A DNA stretch of 64,000 nt from positions 1 to 64,000 of the forward strand of contig JALLLS010000072.1 in NCBI GenBank assembly GCA_025094145.1. Direction: 5' to 3'. The notes beneath the pieces were generated by a model. That model was not told the DNA's origin, did not search any database, and saw nothing but the letters and a program-made list of their open reading frames with translations. The stretch comes from Spinellus fusiger. Lineage: Eukaryota > Mucoromycota > Mucoromycetes > Mucorales > Phycomycetaceae. The first letter of the stretch is position 1, and every line of letters begins with the position of its first letter. A program made the translations under genes and the position numbers. Positions 24,957 to 36,804 of the stretch are shown here, in pieces.

Positions 24957-25673
24957 GTAATAATAATAGTAATAGTAATAGTAATAGTAATAGTAATAGT
25001 AATAGTAATAGTAATAGTAATAGTAATAGTAATAGTAATAGTAATAGTAATAGTAATAGTAATAGTAATAGTAATAGTAATAGTAATAGTAATAGTAATA
25101 GTAATAGTAATAGTAATAGTAATAATAACAACAATAATAACAACAATAACAACAATAACAACAATAACAACAATAACAACAATAACAACAATAACAACAA
25201 TAACAACAATAACAACAATAACAACAATAACAACAATAACAACAATAACAACAATAACAACAATAACAACAATAACAACAATAACAACAATAACAACAAT
25301 AACAACAATAACAACAATAACAACAATAACAACAATAACAACAATAACAACAATAACAACAATAACAACAATAACAACAATAACAACAATAACAACAATA
25401 ACAACAATAACAACAATAACAACAATAACAACAATAACAACAATAACAACAATAACAACAATAACAACAATAACAACAATAACAACAATAACAACAATAA
25501 CAACAATAACAACAATAACAACAATAACAACAATAACAACAATAACAACAATAACAACAATAACAACAATAACAACAATAACAACAATAACAACAATAAC
25601 AACAATAACAACAATAACAACAATAACAACAATAACAACAATAACAACAATAACAACAATAACAACAATAAAC
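24957..25673. repeat. Hexanucleotide microsatellite, (AATAGT)n then (AACAAT)n
   Basis: A pure AATAGT array occupies about 24962-25120 and passes through a short mixed AATAATAAC zone into a pure AACAAT array to about 25670. Long open frames here (poly-Asn, poly-Leu, Tyr-Cys) are by-products of the repeat and not genes. The array lies between the BolA-like and Acinus-like genes, about 150 bp beyond the Acinus stop codon. Confidence 0.98.
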
Positions 25674-25823
25674 AGAAGAACAAAATGACACCAACAGCCA
25701 CTCCCATGGACAGGGAGGGAGATATCCTATTCTCTTATTTTATAAGACTCTTGTAGGAAGGTTAAGAAGACGGCAAATACAACTCGTATATTCTTCACAT
25801 GGTTGTTTTATTGATAAGTGGGA

Positions 25824-27383
25824 TCATTCACCCTTCATAGCTTCGAGTCTCTTTTTTGCCATGTCTGCACTCACTGGCAAATAGTAGAGAGGAGGAACAG
25901 CGGTTGTTTTGCAAAAGAGATCCTCAAGAGAGAGGCTGGAGGGTTGAGAAGACTCTTGATGTCGCTCAGCTATTGGCTTTGTAGGGGCTTCCACCAGCTG
26001 GGAGACAGAAGAAGCATTGCCTTCTGCTATAAACACACCCACAGGAATCAGCTATTGTCGTTGAATTTCTCGTCTTACCTCTTTGTAATTGGCGGTTGAT
26101 GCGCTCAAATCCAGTAGTCCTTTGACGACGAGCATTATCAGACACTGTGCTTGCTTTTGCTGTACCATTGAGTACTGATTGAAGAAGCAACTCCCAGTCG
26201 AGTCGAATACGCTTCTCTGCTGCTGATTGCTCCTGCTCTATCAAATGTTCTGCCTGCTCCAGGGTGAGTTTACCACCAGAGATGGTCTTGTCGCTGCCTG
26301 AAGGAAATACAAGGCCATGGATAGCTTTCAGTGCTTCTTGTGCTTCTGGTACTGACTCATACTAATAGAAAGGTGTGCTCAACAACCCCTACTATGTAGT
26401 TGGCATGCTATTTTGTCACTTACCACCACATAACAGTGTGTTTTTATTGTGTCCATCCAAAATCGCTTCACTTTGCCGTACTTTCCAATCAGCTCCTGTA
26501 CATGTTTAATGATCAAAGGACGCACAAATCCCTTGAGGTAAATGGCAGGCTGTTCTTCTTCAGACTCGGGCTCTCTATCTGCTGACATCACTGTTATAAG
26601 GAATGGAATGAATTGCTCCTCACCTTGTTCATCTTCCTCACGCTTTCTCTTTACACCCGATTCGCCTTGCTGTGGGGTCTGGTCTTCTTCCGTTGGAATG
26701 TCCTGTATAGGCTCACTCTGTTCTTCTATTTTACTTGTGGGTTCTACAGTGACTTCACTAGCCTCTTCCATTGGTGTATCCTGCTCTTCAACTACATGTG
26801 GTTCTTTTGCTGTCTCCATTGTTTTATTGGCTGTTGCCTCGGTAGTAATTTCAGATATGCTATCGACATTTGTTTTTTGTACTGGTTGTACTATTTCATT
26901 CCTATCTTCTAGCAGTTGTTCTGTAGGAGGTTGTTCGATCTCTGCCTCGATCTCTGTCTCGATCTCTGTCTCAACTACTGTCTCAACTACTGTCTCTGCA
27001 GTTGTTGCTGGTACTGTCTCTACAACGGGTGCCGATACTGTCTCTACAGCGGGTGCTGATACTGTCTCTACAGCGGGTTCAGTCACTGCCTCTACAACGA
27101 CCTCTGCAACTGGTTCAACCGCAGACTGCTCTGTAATGACTTGTTCAGGAACAGATCTTACTTTAGGAACCTCTTCTGGGATTGTCTCCTCAGTAGGGAT
27201 ATCTGTTGTAGTGGCCTGTTGACTGCTCTCCTCTTGCTCTTTCACTGACGCGTCCTCTTCTTTTATAGCTTCTTTGAGACGCGCAATCAACTCATCCTTT
27301 TTTCCTTTTGTTGATAAGCTGAGTTTGCTTAACTCTGCTTTCAGATCCACCACACGCAACTTGGAGAGATTAGTAGCAGGCAT
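25824..27383 (-). CDS. Acinus-like SAP-domain RNA-binding protein (ASAP complex)
   Basis: Predicted minus-strand exons are 26424-27383, 26079-26361 and 25824-26026, 481 residues. Residues ~5-45 form a SAP domain (LRVVDLKAELSKLSLSTKGKK). Residues ~50-260 are acidic, Val/Thr/Glu-rich and low-complexity, with imperfect ETVSAPAVE-type units. An RRM-like fold follows (AIYLKGFVRP, then KVKRFWMDTIKTHCYVV, continuing into exon 2). The C-terminus has LEDLFCKTTAVPPLYYLPV, the RSB motif by which Acinus binds RNPS1 and SAP18. The order SAP-RRM-RSB is specific for Acinus, a nuclear exon-junction-associated splicing factor. The start is the first ATG before the SAP domain. Confidence 0.88.
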
Positions 27384-28812
27384 TTTAAAAAGATCAATGT
27401 AACTCTACTTTTTTACTATTTATATTAGTATGTTGTGTTCAAATGGGTCCGGACCGCAAAATTATTTGGCCGAAAATGACAGTCCAATGGGTCTATGACT
27501 GAAGTGCTTGGATCAGGGATGGCTATCTCTTGTTTCAATAAGAGTATCAAGGTACTTTTGCAATGTAAGACATCCTATTCTCTATGGATCTAACTAAAGA
27601 TCAACACTATAAATATAAAAATATAAACACTCCAAGGAAGAAATGTAGTAAGGATCTCATTGTAGAGTAAGAAATAGAAAAGGGGTTTTGTGACTGGATC
27701 CTCACTGTATTCAATTGTTGGAATTTACATCTGGTCTTTCTTATAGTCTACAGTGTCATAAATGTCATTTATTTATTTTAAATCTATGCATCTGGTGTTT
27801 TGTACAATGCATCTATGCCAAAGGGTTTTCTATTGCGATTCAATTGTCACTATTGAGTAGAGCTGAATGCTGCTGTGTTGATATTGATAATGAAGAATGA
27901 ACGTTGAGTGAATGAATAGGAATAGATGAAGTATAGTGTACTATTTCTATTGACAAGGATCATATTTTCATTGTCTATCCATTTATAAAAGTGTATTATG
28001 GTGGTCACTCGGAATAAGATGAAGAAACACATTCTACTTCTGTAGTGATAAGCAGGCACCTTCCACCTGATAGCACGTATTGCAATATTAATACTGATAA
28101 AACAGAGAATAATACACTCTATTCTTTCTTATCTGACTGTAGTCTACTCTATAACTATCATTATAGGGTGGAATGAAGGGTGAATAGATTCCTTATTTCT
28201 TCTTCTTTATTGACACTACTTGGCAGTCAAAATAATGATAAGCTAGTCAGGATGAAAACTATTACAGAGCCTATAGAGCATAAAGTGTGTTCTTCTTTAA
28301 CACTATCTGGTAAGAATATAAACACAAGCATAGACATTACCCTATAGTAATTAATACAATGAATTAAATGGTCGATGGGTAGTCCAAGATAGGATTGAGA
28401 TACAGTCTACTTATACTACCTGTTTCAATCCTGTCTATACAGTAATGTCTGGTTTATCAATAGCAGTAATCTAGACATATACATAAACCAACATCTCTCT
28501 TTATTTATTATTGGATGGATTCCCGATACTAATGCTACTAACAAAGAATGAGAGCTACAGTCACTCCTCCCCCTCACTCTATTTCATCAATGACACTTGG
28601 AACAAAGAATAGAACTTTCTATTTTAGAACGACACATAAATAAACACATCAATTCATAGGCCTTTTTTTTATTTTTTATTTTTTATTTTATAAATAATAA
28701 TATATGCAATGTTAAAACCCAATTAAAAAGACAAAGTGTACATATGTGTTTACTATGGACATGGACTAATGGTGGGGAGGTAGAGATGGCATCTAATGGA
28801 CTGATGTCCCTA
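27384..28812. other. Intergenic, no gene seen
   Basis: About 1.4 kb between the Acinus-like start and the inositol monophosphatase stop. It is AT-rich, with an AT-only stretch at 28660-28710. No reading frame of convincing composition was found on either strand. The part nearest 27384 must include the Acinus-like promoter. Confidence 0.5.
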
Positions 28813-29833
28813 TTATTGATGTTGTTGTTGACTGTGGACCGTCCGCAAACACTCAATCTCAGGAATCAGATCCCACATCTCATGAGCAATCTGCAACTGC
28901 CTGTCTTTAGCATCAGGTCGAATAGCAAGATATTTACGACCCAGTACATCCACACACTCATTGCGGTCATTGGCACCAGAGACGACGATTCCGCCCGCTT
29001 CTGTTACAATAACAATGGCAGCAGCAACATCCCATTCCCAGCAACCCACCTCCCAATACACGTCTACAGCACCCTTTGCCACACAGCACATATTAAGAGC
29101 AGCTGATCCAGTGGCACGTATACTGTGGGCTTCTCCTGATCTATCGCCTGCTGCTTGCTTCTTACGCACAAGACGGTGAATAGTCTCCATCTTCTTCTCA
29201 AGCACACTGGGAGTACGGTCCGAGCCTATTTCTGTAGCCACCAAACAATGGGACAGATCCACCAGTGGCGTAGAATGGAGGGGAAGGCGTATGGATTCAT
29301 TCAGGTAAGCACCCTGTCCTTTGACAGCGGAGTACAGTTCATCAAGAATAGGGTTAAACACAACTCCCAAGATGAGCTCCTTGTCTACAGCAAGGCCTAT
29401 AGACACGGCCACAAAAGGAAAGCCATGGATGAAGTTGGTGGTGCCGTCTGCTTCATAAGTGATTGTTGTAGGATAAGTGACTTACCAATAGGATCTACAA
29501 TCCATGTTGGATGATGAGTGAGATCTCCAACACCTCCTGCTGCTGCTACTGTTTCCTCCCCTATGAATCTGTGTTCAGGATAGGTGGCTGTCAAACGTGA
29601 CTTGATAAACTGTTCCACGGCCTGATCGGTAGCAGTAACAAGGTCTGCAGAGCTATTGGCTTTGGTGGTGAAGTGTGGACCTGCTGACTGGCTATACATT
29701 TTCTCTTTGATCATTGCCCCAGCATCACGTGCCAATTGAATAGCAAATGCCAATGTGTCTATAGGGATGAGGTTGGACGGAGAAGTGGTGGTCTTTTTCT
29801 TTCTTTCTTTCTTTCTTTCTTACCTGTTTCCAT
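28813..29833 (-). CDS. Inositol monophosphatase family protein
   Basis: Predicted minus-strand exons are 29824-29833, 29486-29758 and 28813-29447, 305 residues. The metal-binding motifs are in order: FIGEET, then WIVDPIDGTTNF (formed exactly across intron 2), and WEWDVAAA near residue 240. These are diagnostic of the Mg2+-dependent, Li+-sensitive IMPase fold that hydrolyses inositol phosphates. The first exon supplies only METD's first three codons plus one base. Intron 1 contains a run of GAAA units. A glycine-rich FVAVSIGLA segment and GAALNMC-like core follow the pattern of eukaryotic IMPases. Substrate could also be a related sugar phosphate. Confidence 0.92.
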
Positions 29834-30041
29834 GGTGATAAAGAAAAAGAGATGACAACCGGGAATTGAACTTTCAGGGCACCACTCGCATTGGATCTGA
29901 TGCCAAATTGGGTCTATTTTTAATTAGCATTCCACTTTTTCTTATTTTTATTATTTCAATTCGTAACCCGCCAAGGAGCTTTTTCTTGTCTTTTTTTTTT
30001 CTTCTTCTTCCGTTGTTACTTTCTTCACCTGTTGAATTAAC

Positions 30042-31065
30042 ATGCGTACTTTATTGGTGTTCATCTTTGCCCTTTTCATGGCTGGGCTTGTGCCTGCAGA
30101 ATTACAAAAGAGAGGTAAGCGTAAAAGGAGAGAGACAGTATTGACAGTGTAGTTCCTCAAAGTAGGTAAGCAAAAGAGACAGCTCATGAGTAACGTGGCG
30201 TATAAGATGCTCTCCCGGCAGCGTCACCAACACCTGCAGCAGTGGCTACCAATGCTCCTCCTTTCATACCCACTACAGCTGCACCCAACAACCCTGCACC
30301 TAACAACCCTGCACCCAACAACCCTGCACCCAACAACCCTGCACCCAATAATACTCCCGCTACTTCCGTTACTACTGGTGCTGCACCCACAGGGGCTCCT
30401 GTCAATAACAACCCAGGCAATGGTAGTGTCGTGGCTCCCAACACAGCCATTCCTGCTGGTGCTGCTGGTGCCAGTGCTTCTATTGCTGCCTTGCCTGTCA
30501 CTGGCAGCTGGGGTCCTAGTATCTTCCCTGGCTATGCTAGTATCATTGCCCCCACTGGTAGCAAATCCATCAAACCCCTCTTTAGAATTGCCTCGAATGA
30601 AAATGTCACTATTGTGTGGGGATACACTATGCTGATGGTGCGTCCTGTCAGTATTACTCTAGCAGCTGTAGGCCCACAATCAGCCACTCTGCCCATTGCT
30701 ACTGTGGATGGTGGAGTGACGAGTGTTGTATGGAACCTTGGCAATGTATCACCTGCCACTCCCCTGATGAACGGATTCTACAAAATCCAGATTTACGACC
30801 AACGCGGTATTTCTGCTATTCCTCAACCTGGTTGGTTACAGCCCTGCACCACCCTTACCATTGCTATGTACAGCCCAGAGACCTATGTGCCATTGACAGA
30901 CTGTAAGTGAAGCCGTGTATTAAGGTGATCTCACACTGTATAGCCTCCTACTGTCCTACGTGCTTCTATAGTGCTGCAAGACACCTGAAGGATACATTTG
31001 GTCCTTTGGGAATTGCTATGGGTGTAGCTGGCTTAACATCGATGCTGTTTATTTACGGACTATAA
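30042..31065 (+). CDS. Secreted or GPI/membrane-anchored surface protein, DUF7137-like
   Basis: Predicted exons are 30042-30114, 30207-30902 and 30944-31065, 296 residues. A signal peptide (MRTLLVFIFALFMAGLVPA) is followed by a proline/alanine/asparagine-rich stalk with tandem APNNP units, then a ~130-residue beta-rich domain (GPSIFPGYASII, FRIASNENVTIVWGY, VVWNLG, FYKIQIYD). This resembles fungal surface proteins annotated DUF7137, where I recall similar architecture. If the third exon is right, the protein ends in a hydrophobic segment (GPLGIAMGVAGLTSMLFIYG), which would anchor it. That last intron is only 41 nt and is the least certain part. Confidence 0.72.
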
Positions 31066-31446
31066 ATACTTGGCATAAGAAGCCATAATGAATCCTAACA
31101 CCATTAACATTAACATTAACAATAAAAGAAAGAAAGAAATGTATTTGTTCCATGCTCACACATCTCCCTACACAAGGCATTTCTGTCTTGTCAGTGGATA
31201 GAATGACCACGGAAGAAGACCATGAAAGAAGACCCTTTTATTGAATTTCTATGTGGAGAGAGTCTTGGTATGGATAACGCTGGATCTATTTTAAGCAATG
31301 AAAAGTGAAACACAAGAAGATATAAATACACATCATCTTCTAATCCAATGGGGATCGGCGTGCTTCCTTATTCCCTTATAAAAAAGCAGTCCCACTGTAC
31401 CTTGAGATGACATCCCGAAGCAGAAGTGACAAAGGACCACTGAAGA

Positions 31447-32403
31447 ATGAGCACTGTAAAGCTAGGATCTTTGTTGATAAAGTAATACATAAAGCATAGA
31501 ACATAGATGCTATTTGAATGGGGCTGACCAATATAAAAACACACATGCCTAAACGCCTGCACACATACACATATACAACCATGCCTATTGAATCCTACTC
31601 CTACACAGAACACTAGCAAAACCTGTGGCTACATCCATTAAGGTACAGGCGAAACAGCACCCCACCTTCAAGAGGTTCTGCATCCAACTTGCACAGGTAA
31701 ATAGCCCCCTCCCTCCCTCTCTCATGGAACCCTCAAACCCACCACTGGCACTCAAACCGCATCATTCTCTATGATAGCAAATGCACAAGTTGGAGATGAC
31801 TCTCAAGATGAAGTTCCTGGGGTATAAAACAGAAATCATTCGACCCCTGAACGACGCCAAGTAAGACAGAGTGCATTGAATAGTTAATAACAGACTCTTT
31901 TCTTTATCAGGGCTGTTGAAAGTGGAGCCAACTTTCTAGGCGAGAGTTTTGTCTTTTCAGTAGCAGCCACTGTGATTATTGCTGAGAGTTGGCGGTAAGA
32001 AAGAAAGGAAGAAAAGGATACTCGCTGTAGTTTTAGTTATGTAAAAAATAACTTCTTACGGGTGAATGCCCCTAATAGATCTCACTCTTCAGCAAAGCAT
32101 CGAAGGAATCATGTAGACGACGCATTGGAGAATCTTGAGTCTCAATCTGTACTGTTAAAGGAGTCCCTGGAGGCTATGAAAAAGGCCCACGAAACTATAG
32201 AAGAAAGATTGAAGCAGACAGAGCATGATAATGCACATCTACGCAATCTTCTGGATGAGGTACGCATAAGATACAGGAGAGTGTGTAGATATATTTATCT
32301 GTCTTTCTCTTTCTAGATTCTGTCGGTCAGTCTAGGATTGAGACGCCATACAGAATATGAGCAGCAGCCTCATGTAGTAACATTGCCAGGACTGGGTCAG
32401 TAA
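31447..32403 (+). CDS. OPA3-like mitochondrial protein
   Basis: Six predicted exons: 31447-31481, 31609-31696, 31778-31860, 31911-31994, 32079-32259 and 32317-32403, giving 185 residues. The N-terminus KLGSLLIKTLAKPVA, then KVQAKQHPTFKRFCIQLAQ, LGYKTEIIRPLNDAKAVE and the hydrophobic GESFVFSVAATVIIAES are characteristic of the OPA3 family. A coiled-coil tail follows (~residues 105-165, LENLESQ...LLDEI). OPA3 proteins reside in mitochondrial membranes and affect organelle shape and lipid state. All introns are 50-127 nt and all phases agree. The gene converges on the Smr-domain gene. Confidence 0.9.
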
Positions 32404-32639
32404 AGGAGAGAAGATACCAACCAGTGCTCTTCTATTTTAATAGAGTAATAATACGTATAATGAGTCTGTTTTCTCTATACTACTTATTGGCTCGTTATTC
32501 CAGTAAACTACACTAAATTACACTAGAATGAATGAATGCTATGGTTATATTTAAGTGTCATTTCAATTATAAATATCATATAGAGAACATGTAGGTGATC
32601 TGTACTCCTACTCTAACTGCTAATAGAATCATCTATAGG

Positions 32640-33674
32640 TTACATAATAGCACACTCCTTGGTAATGATTTTGTCTGACAAACGATCAAGCCAAGACATG
32701 TCACCAGCACCCTTGCCAAACTCAACATAAAGACATCCAGGATTAGGGTGGTTTGGCTCTACATGTACATTGTAACGCTTCACCAGATCCAGAATAGCTG
32801 GCTTCAGCTTGGCAATATTTCCTGTAAAGAGTCAGAAATAGTAGACATACGCTCCACCCTCACCTGCACTGTGAAGTCCTTTTCCAACAATGATCGTTAA
32901 ATGGTCCATTCTTTCCTGTTCACACCGCTTCATTGCCTGTTCTACACGACAGGAAGCCTCTTGAACAAATAGACCGTGCAAATCAATCTCATTGGCAGGG
33001 CGATTTTTGTTTTTCTCTATTATTATGTGAGATGGGCTCATGCTATAGTACTTATACCATGATAAATAAGATCAGCAGCAGAGTTATTGTATTTCTTCAT
33101 AGCCTCATCATGTTGATGTCCCTTATTAGACAGCTGTTTAGCTACATGTTGAAGAGTCAACAGGTGAATCAATAGTCAGATAAGTTATTATAAATCTCAC
33201 ATTTTGCTGGTACCTGCAGTGTCTCTTCTAGGCTAAGCTACTCTAATAATATATACCTTCAGCACCATCACCACTCTGATAAGCCACTTGACTTCTATGA
33301 TAACAGTCATTACGCTTCTCTGCTTCTTGATGAGCCAAGTCTCTTAGGCGAGTATATTCAGCGTTATCAGTATCTGCTGTTACTGCGTGTTGATTAAATC
33401 CAGAGTTATAGTCGGTAGGAGAGTTATAGCCTCCTGGGTGGTGTTGCTGCTGTTGCTGTGGGTGGTGTTGTTGGTGTTGTTGGTGTGGGTATTGCTGTTG
33501 TTGTTGTGGGTGTTGCTGCTGCTGTTGTGGGTGTTGCTGCTGCTGCTGTTGTGGGTATTGCTGCTGCTGTTGTGGGTATTGCTGCTGCTGCTGCTGTTGT
33601 TGTTGTTGTTGGACAGTCTGATATATCTTAATACCTTCCTCAACAACACTGCCAATTGACTGTGAATTTCCCAT
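32640..33674 (-). CDS. DUF1771-Smr domain protein with Gln/His/Pro-rich N-terminal region
   Basis: Predicted minus-strand exons are 33257-33674, 33058-33141, 32864-33016 and 32640-32821, 278 residues. Residues ~20-85 are a Gln/His/Pro tract from CAG/CAA repeats. Then comes a DUF1771 helical segment (YTRLRDLAHQEAEKRNDCYHRSQ...ADLIYH). The Smr domain has the expected boxes: IDLHGL (LDxH class) and GKGLHS (GxGxHS), followed by CLYVEFG near the C-terminus. Eukaryotic proteins of this architecture are candidate RNA endonucleases in mRNA surveillance. The N-terminal MGNSQS could be N-myristoylated (Gly2, Ser6); that is inference. The coding CAG tract is likely length-polymorphic. Confidence 0.9.
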
Positions 33675-34510
33675 AATTTCTTGTTACTGATAACAGATAA
33701 ATAATAAATCAGGTACCTTTTTATAATTGCTATAGACACAAACATCAACAGTATAACTCCGATATATTGTATATCTGTTCAAACAGTAAACTCAAGTGGT
33801 CCTATCGATAAGTGTGAATATGTTTGTGTGAGAAAAGGGGCAGGTTGTTGTACTACACTCTACTCAGTAGTGCTTTTATCTCTCTCTATAAGAGTCAATT
33901 TCAAACGTCACTCATCGTCAATGGATATAACTCACTATAGGAACATCTTTAAAACATTTCTCTTCTCTTTGGCATTAAACCACTACTTCTTACAGTGCCA
34001 ATAAGGCTTCTTAGTAAAGATAACCTGCAATCACCACAATAAGATCGATTTGAAGAGGTGTCATTTGGCCTCAGCTGTACGACAGAGTTAATGCTTTGCT
34101 GATAGGCTTTCTTACCATGCGGTAAACTAAAATGAATCAAACACTTTGGTATCAATTTTAAGCTTTTTTATTTTACTTGTTCCTTGTTTCTAGAACACTT
34201 GAATGCACCTAATAGACATCAGATACACTCCAATATGTTTTAAACAGAAGAAATCAGTATAGAATCCAATTTAAATAAAGAATAGGTTGTAAGAAGAATA
34301 AACATCTACTTTTCTCAGTGTATGACTTTATTTCATAACAATTGACATGTAGGCACTCATGCATGTCTGGTTGTATGTGTATTCCTTGGGCTTTTTCTTC
34401 ATAGGAACGACAATGGTTTCAAATATGGAGATTTGTGTAAATTATGTTAGGTGTCTATATTTAACGCTGATATATTTTTAACTGCTATGAAGGAACTATG
34501 GACTTGACCA
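33675..34510. other. Intergenic, no gene called
   Basis: Promoter side of the Smr-domain gene followed by AT-rich DNA. A minus-strand frame at 33949-34155 encodes a cysteine-containing, arginine-rich 68-residue peptide (SSNRSYCGDCRLSLLR). It may be a transposon scrap, but I cannot assign it. Confidence 0.4.
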
Positions 34511-35790
34511 TGCAATACTACACACCAGGAGATTTTCTGGCCTTTAAGCGGTGATCTCTCCTTCCTTTTACGTCTAAAAATTGCTTGCCTTTTATGGAAC
34601 TGTGTTTAAAATCAACGGTTTGCAAGTATCCAAATAATTGTTTCCTTTTGTAGTATACCTCACTATCAAATTGTATTATCAATAAAATATAGTGTTTATG
34701 AATAGAATTATTTATTATAATATTATAGCTACTGCTGTTCTAGATTTATTCCTATTATTGCAATAGAATCCACACCCTAATGGCCTTGTGTTTTATCCTT
34801 GGGAGATAGATAACTATGCTTGAGAATACACCCTAGACACCCTAGACAGTATAGAAGAAAGAAAAGACCACCTGGGACTGACTTGAGAAGAGATTTAACT
34901 TATATAATAACAGAAGAGTGCATTAGTAATAATTCAATCAAGAGAGATGGTATGCTTACCTTGTACTTAATACTTGTCTTGAGAATAATGAGTCATATAT
35001 CATCTATTAAAATAAGTCAGTACTATGTCTTGTGGAATACAATGAACTCAAGCCCAGATAAAGACACTGCTTACCTTTTTATCACTAGAATAGCCTTTGG
35101 TAGTGTCTATCACTTCCTTCTATTGCTTTGCTTTGTTAATAATGACACATTACCTTGCTCAGTTATGCTCATCTTGACGAGTACTTGGGCGTTAAGTTCT
35201 ATGTGCAGTGTGGGAAATAAAAAAACGGGAGAATATCAAAACAAATAATAATTTCTCTTTATTCTATTAATGAATACATTTTAGTCTTCACTCATAAAAA
35301 TCACAAGTCAAACAATTCATACTCTATTCGCCTTGGACCTAAAGAACAGTATTAGAAACAATACTTAGCTCTCATTAAGTACTATTGTTGAGAGCAGTTA
35401 CACTGAGACAGTTGAGGTTATTATGAATATGGATTCAATGAATGACTATAATGCTCTTAATATAAGTGAGTTTGGTTCTATTTTCTGGACAATGATTAGA
35501 GTTAATTCCGTGTGTCCTATGATAAATACACTTTAAACATTGTTATGCTGCAAATACTGTAGGCTTATGGATAGCACATGTTAAACAATAAATGCAGTGA
35601 TTGAGTTGTAATGTCAGGTTTGCTTCTTCCTTTAATCCAACTTTATAGTGTTTAATTACATAGTCCATAGTCAATGCTAAGACAGACAGACAGACAGTGA
35701 GAAGGTTCTTTTCAAACACATTAGCCAACCAAAGAGATAATACAATCTCATTGTTCATGTATTTCCCTTTATATCCCAAAAATATTCTGT
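34511..35790 (+). repeat. Dispersed ~1.2-kb repeat, copy A
   Basis: Starts near CACACCAGGAGATTTTCTGG and ends around TATATCCCAAAAATATTCTG. It shares ordered blocks with copies near 39.4-40.6, 55.8-56.6 (inverted) and 58.0-59.3 kb. Shared blocks include a CAAATTGTATTATCAATAAAATA tract, TATCCTTGGGAGATAGATAACTA, and a short conserved frame (LWNTMxSxPDKD...YLF..RIxxGSVYHF). No transposase, RT or terminal repeat was recognised, so it is likely non-autonomous. Confidence 0.75.
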
Positions 35791-36597
35791 TGCTATGAGA
35801 CAAGAGACACACAGGACCTCGTAAGGCTGGTTACTCATATGGAGATTGACAGAAAAGAGAAGGGTATGGGCTGACAGAAGGCAAACTAATGGTTGTAATA
35901 ATAACAGTACCCTATGGGAATACAGAAAGAAAAAAAATCGAGAATAAGAAACAGTCAGTTGTCCAAGTCCTTAAAGCCTATCTTGTTTATACTCTAGGAA
36001 GCTGTCTGGATTAAAGTCTTTATTATTATTAAAGATGTAGACAATTACACTTTTTATATTAGTTTGGCATTTCTTCTTTGACTATGAATTTGTCTAATTA
36101 ATTTGTCTAATTTGCTGTTCCCAAGCAATAGATATGATCTTCATAGAACATCTAAGCAGACTGGGAAGGGTGGCTGCCCTATCCTATAGTGTGTATAGTT
36201 TTGGTCCTGTATTTCAAGGCCATAGAATTCCATAAAGTGATTTTGTTGTAAAATATATCCTTTATTATGTAATAAAGGGCACTAAGGTTATCAACAGGAC
36301 CACTAGAGAGATGAATTGGTAGTAGTTCAGTCTCTAGTGGGGACTACGAAAGAGAGTATTGGCACAAAGGCTAGTCTAGGGAAATCAAAGACCGTACATG
36401 AACAGGAACACAACACACAATTTGATCACAACAGGTAACTAGGCAACTGTTCTTTAAGGAATTCTTTTCTTTCTAGAATGTTGTTGTAGTCTGCATTACT
36501 TTGGTGGTTCTGATTAAGCAAATAACTTATGAAATTTCGTTTTGTTCTCTTCTGCTTGAATATAAATACCTGCCAACCACACTGTCTGCTGTTCTTC

Positions 36598-36804
36598 ATG
36601 ACTTCTACCCTCTTTATTTTGTTTGTCTTTGCCTGGCATATAAACCAACAGTTTTGGTCTGGCGAGTGTTTGTGTATGTTTATTGTGTCTGGCGTATTAG
36701 TCGGTTTCTCTTTTATATTATTTTACTTTAATAAACCTAGTGAATCCGTTACAAATGCAAAGGCAAGAAGAAAGTGCCAGTGCAAGGGTAATACGACATA
36801 CATA
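36598..36804 (+). pseudogene. Possible small membrane-protein ORF interrupted by a Tc1 insertion
   Basis: From the ATG at 36598 the frame reads a hydrophobic stretch (STLFILFVFAW), a second hydrophobic helix (MFIVSGVLVGFSFILFYF) and a basic, cysteine-containing end (ARRKCQCKG). It runs directly into the left end of the Tc1 element at 36805. The compact two-helix layout suggests a small membrane protein, but no family is recognised and the ORF could be chance. Confidence 0.25.

Noticed and set aside
24957..25673. Possible CRISPR-like or satellite array
   Set aside because: The unit is a 6-bp simple repeat without spacers, in a eukaryotic genome.
24817..25756. Long open frames encoding poly-Asn, poly-Leu, Ile-Thr and Tyr-Cys repeats
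   Set aside because: They are translations of the hexanucleotide microsatellite, present in several frames on both strands, with no non-repetitive domain.
26542..27222. 226-codon Ser/Val-rich plus-strand ORF opposite the Acinus-like gene
   Set aside because: Antisense shadow of the low-complexity acidic region; the minus-strand reading has recognisable domains.
34820..35248. 142-codon plus-strand ORF in repeat copy A
   Set aside because: Only a part is shared with other copies of the repeat; the rest is not conserved, so it is not called as a gene.
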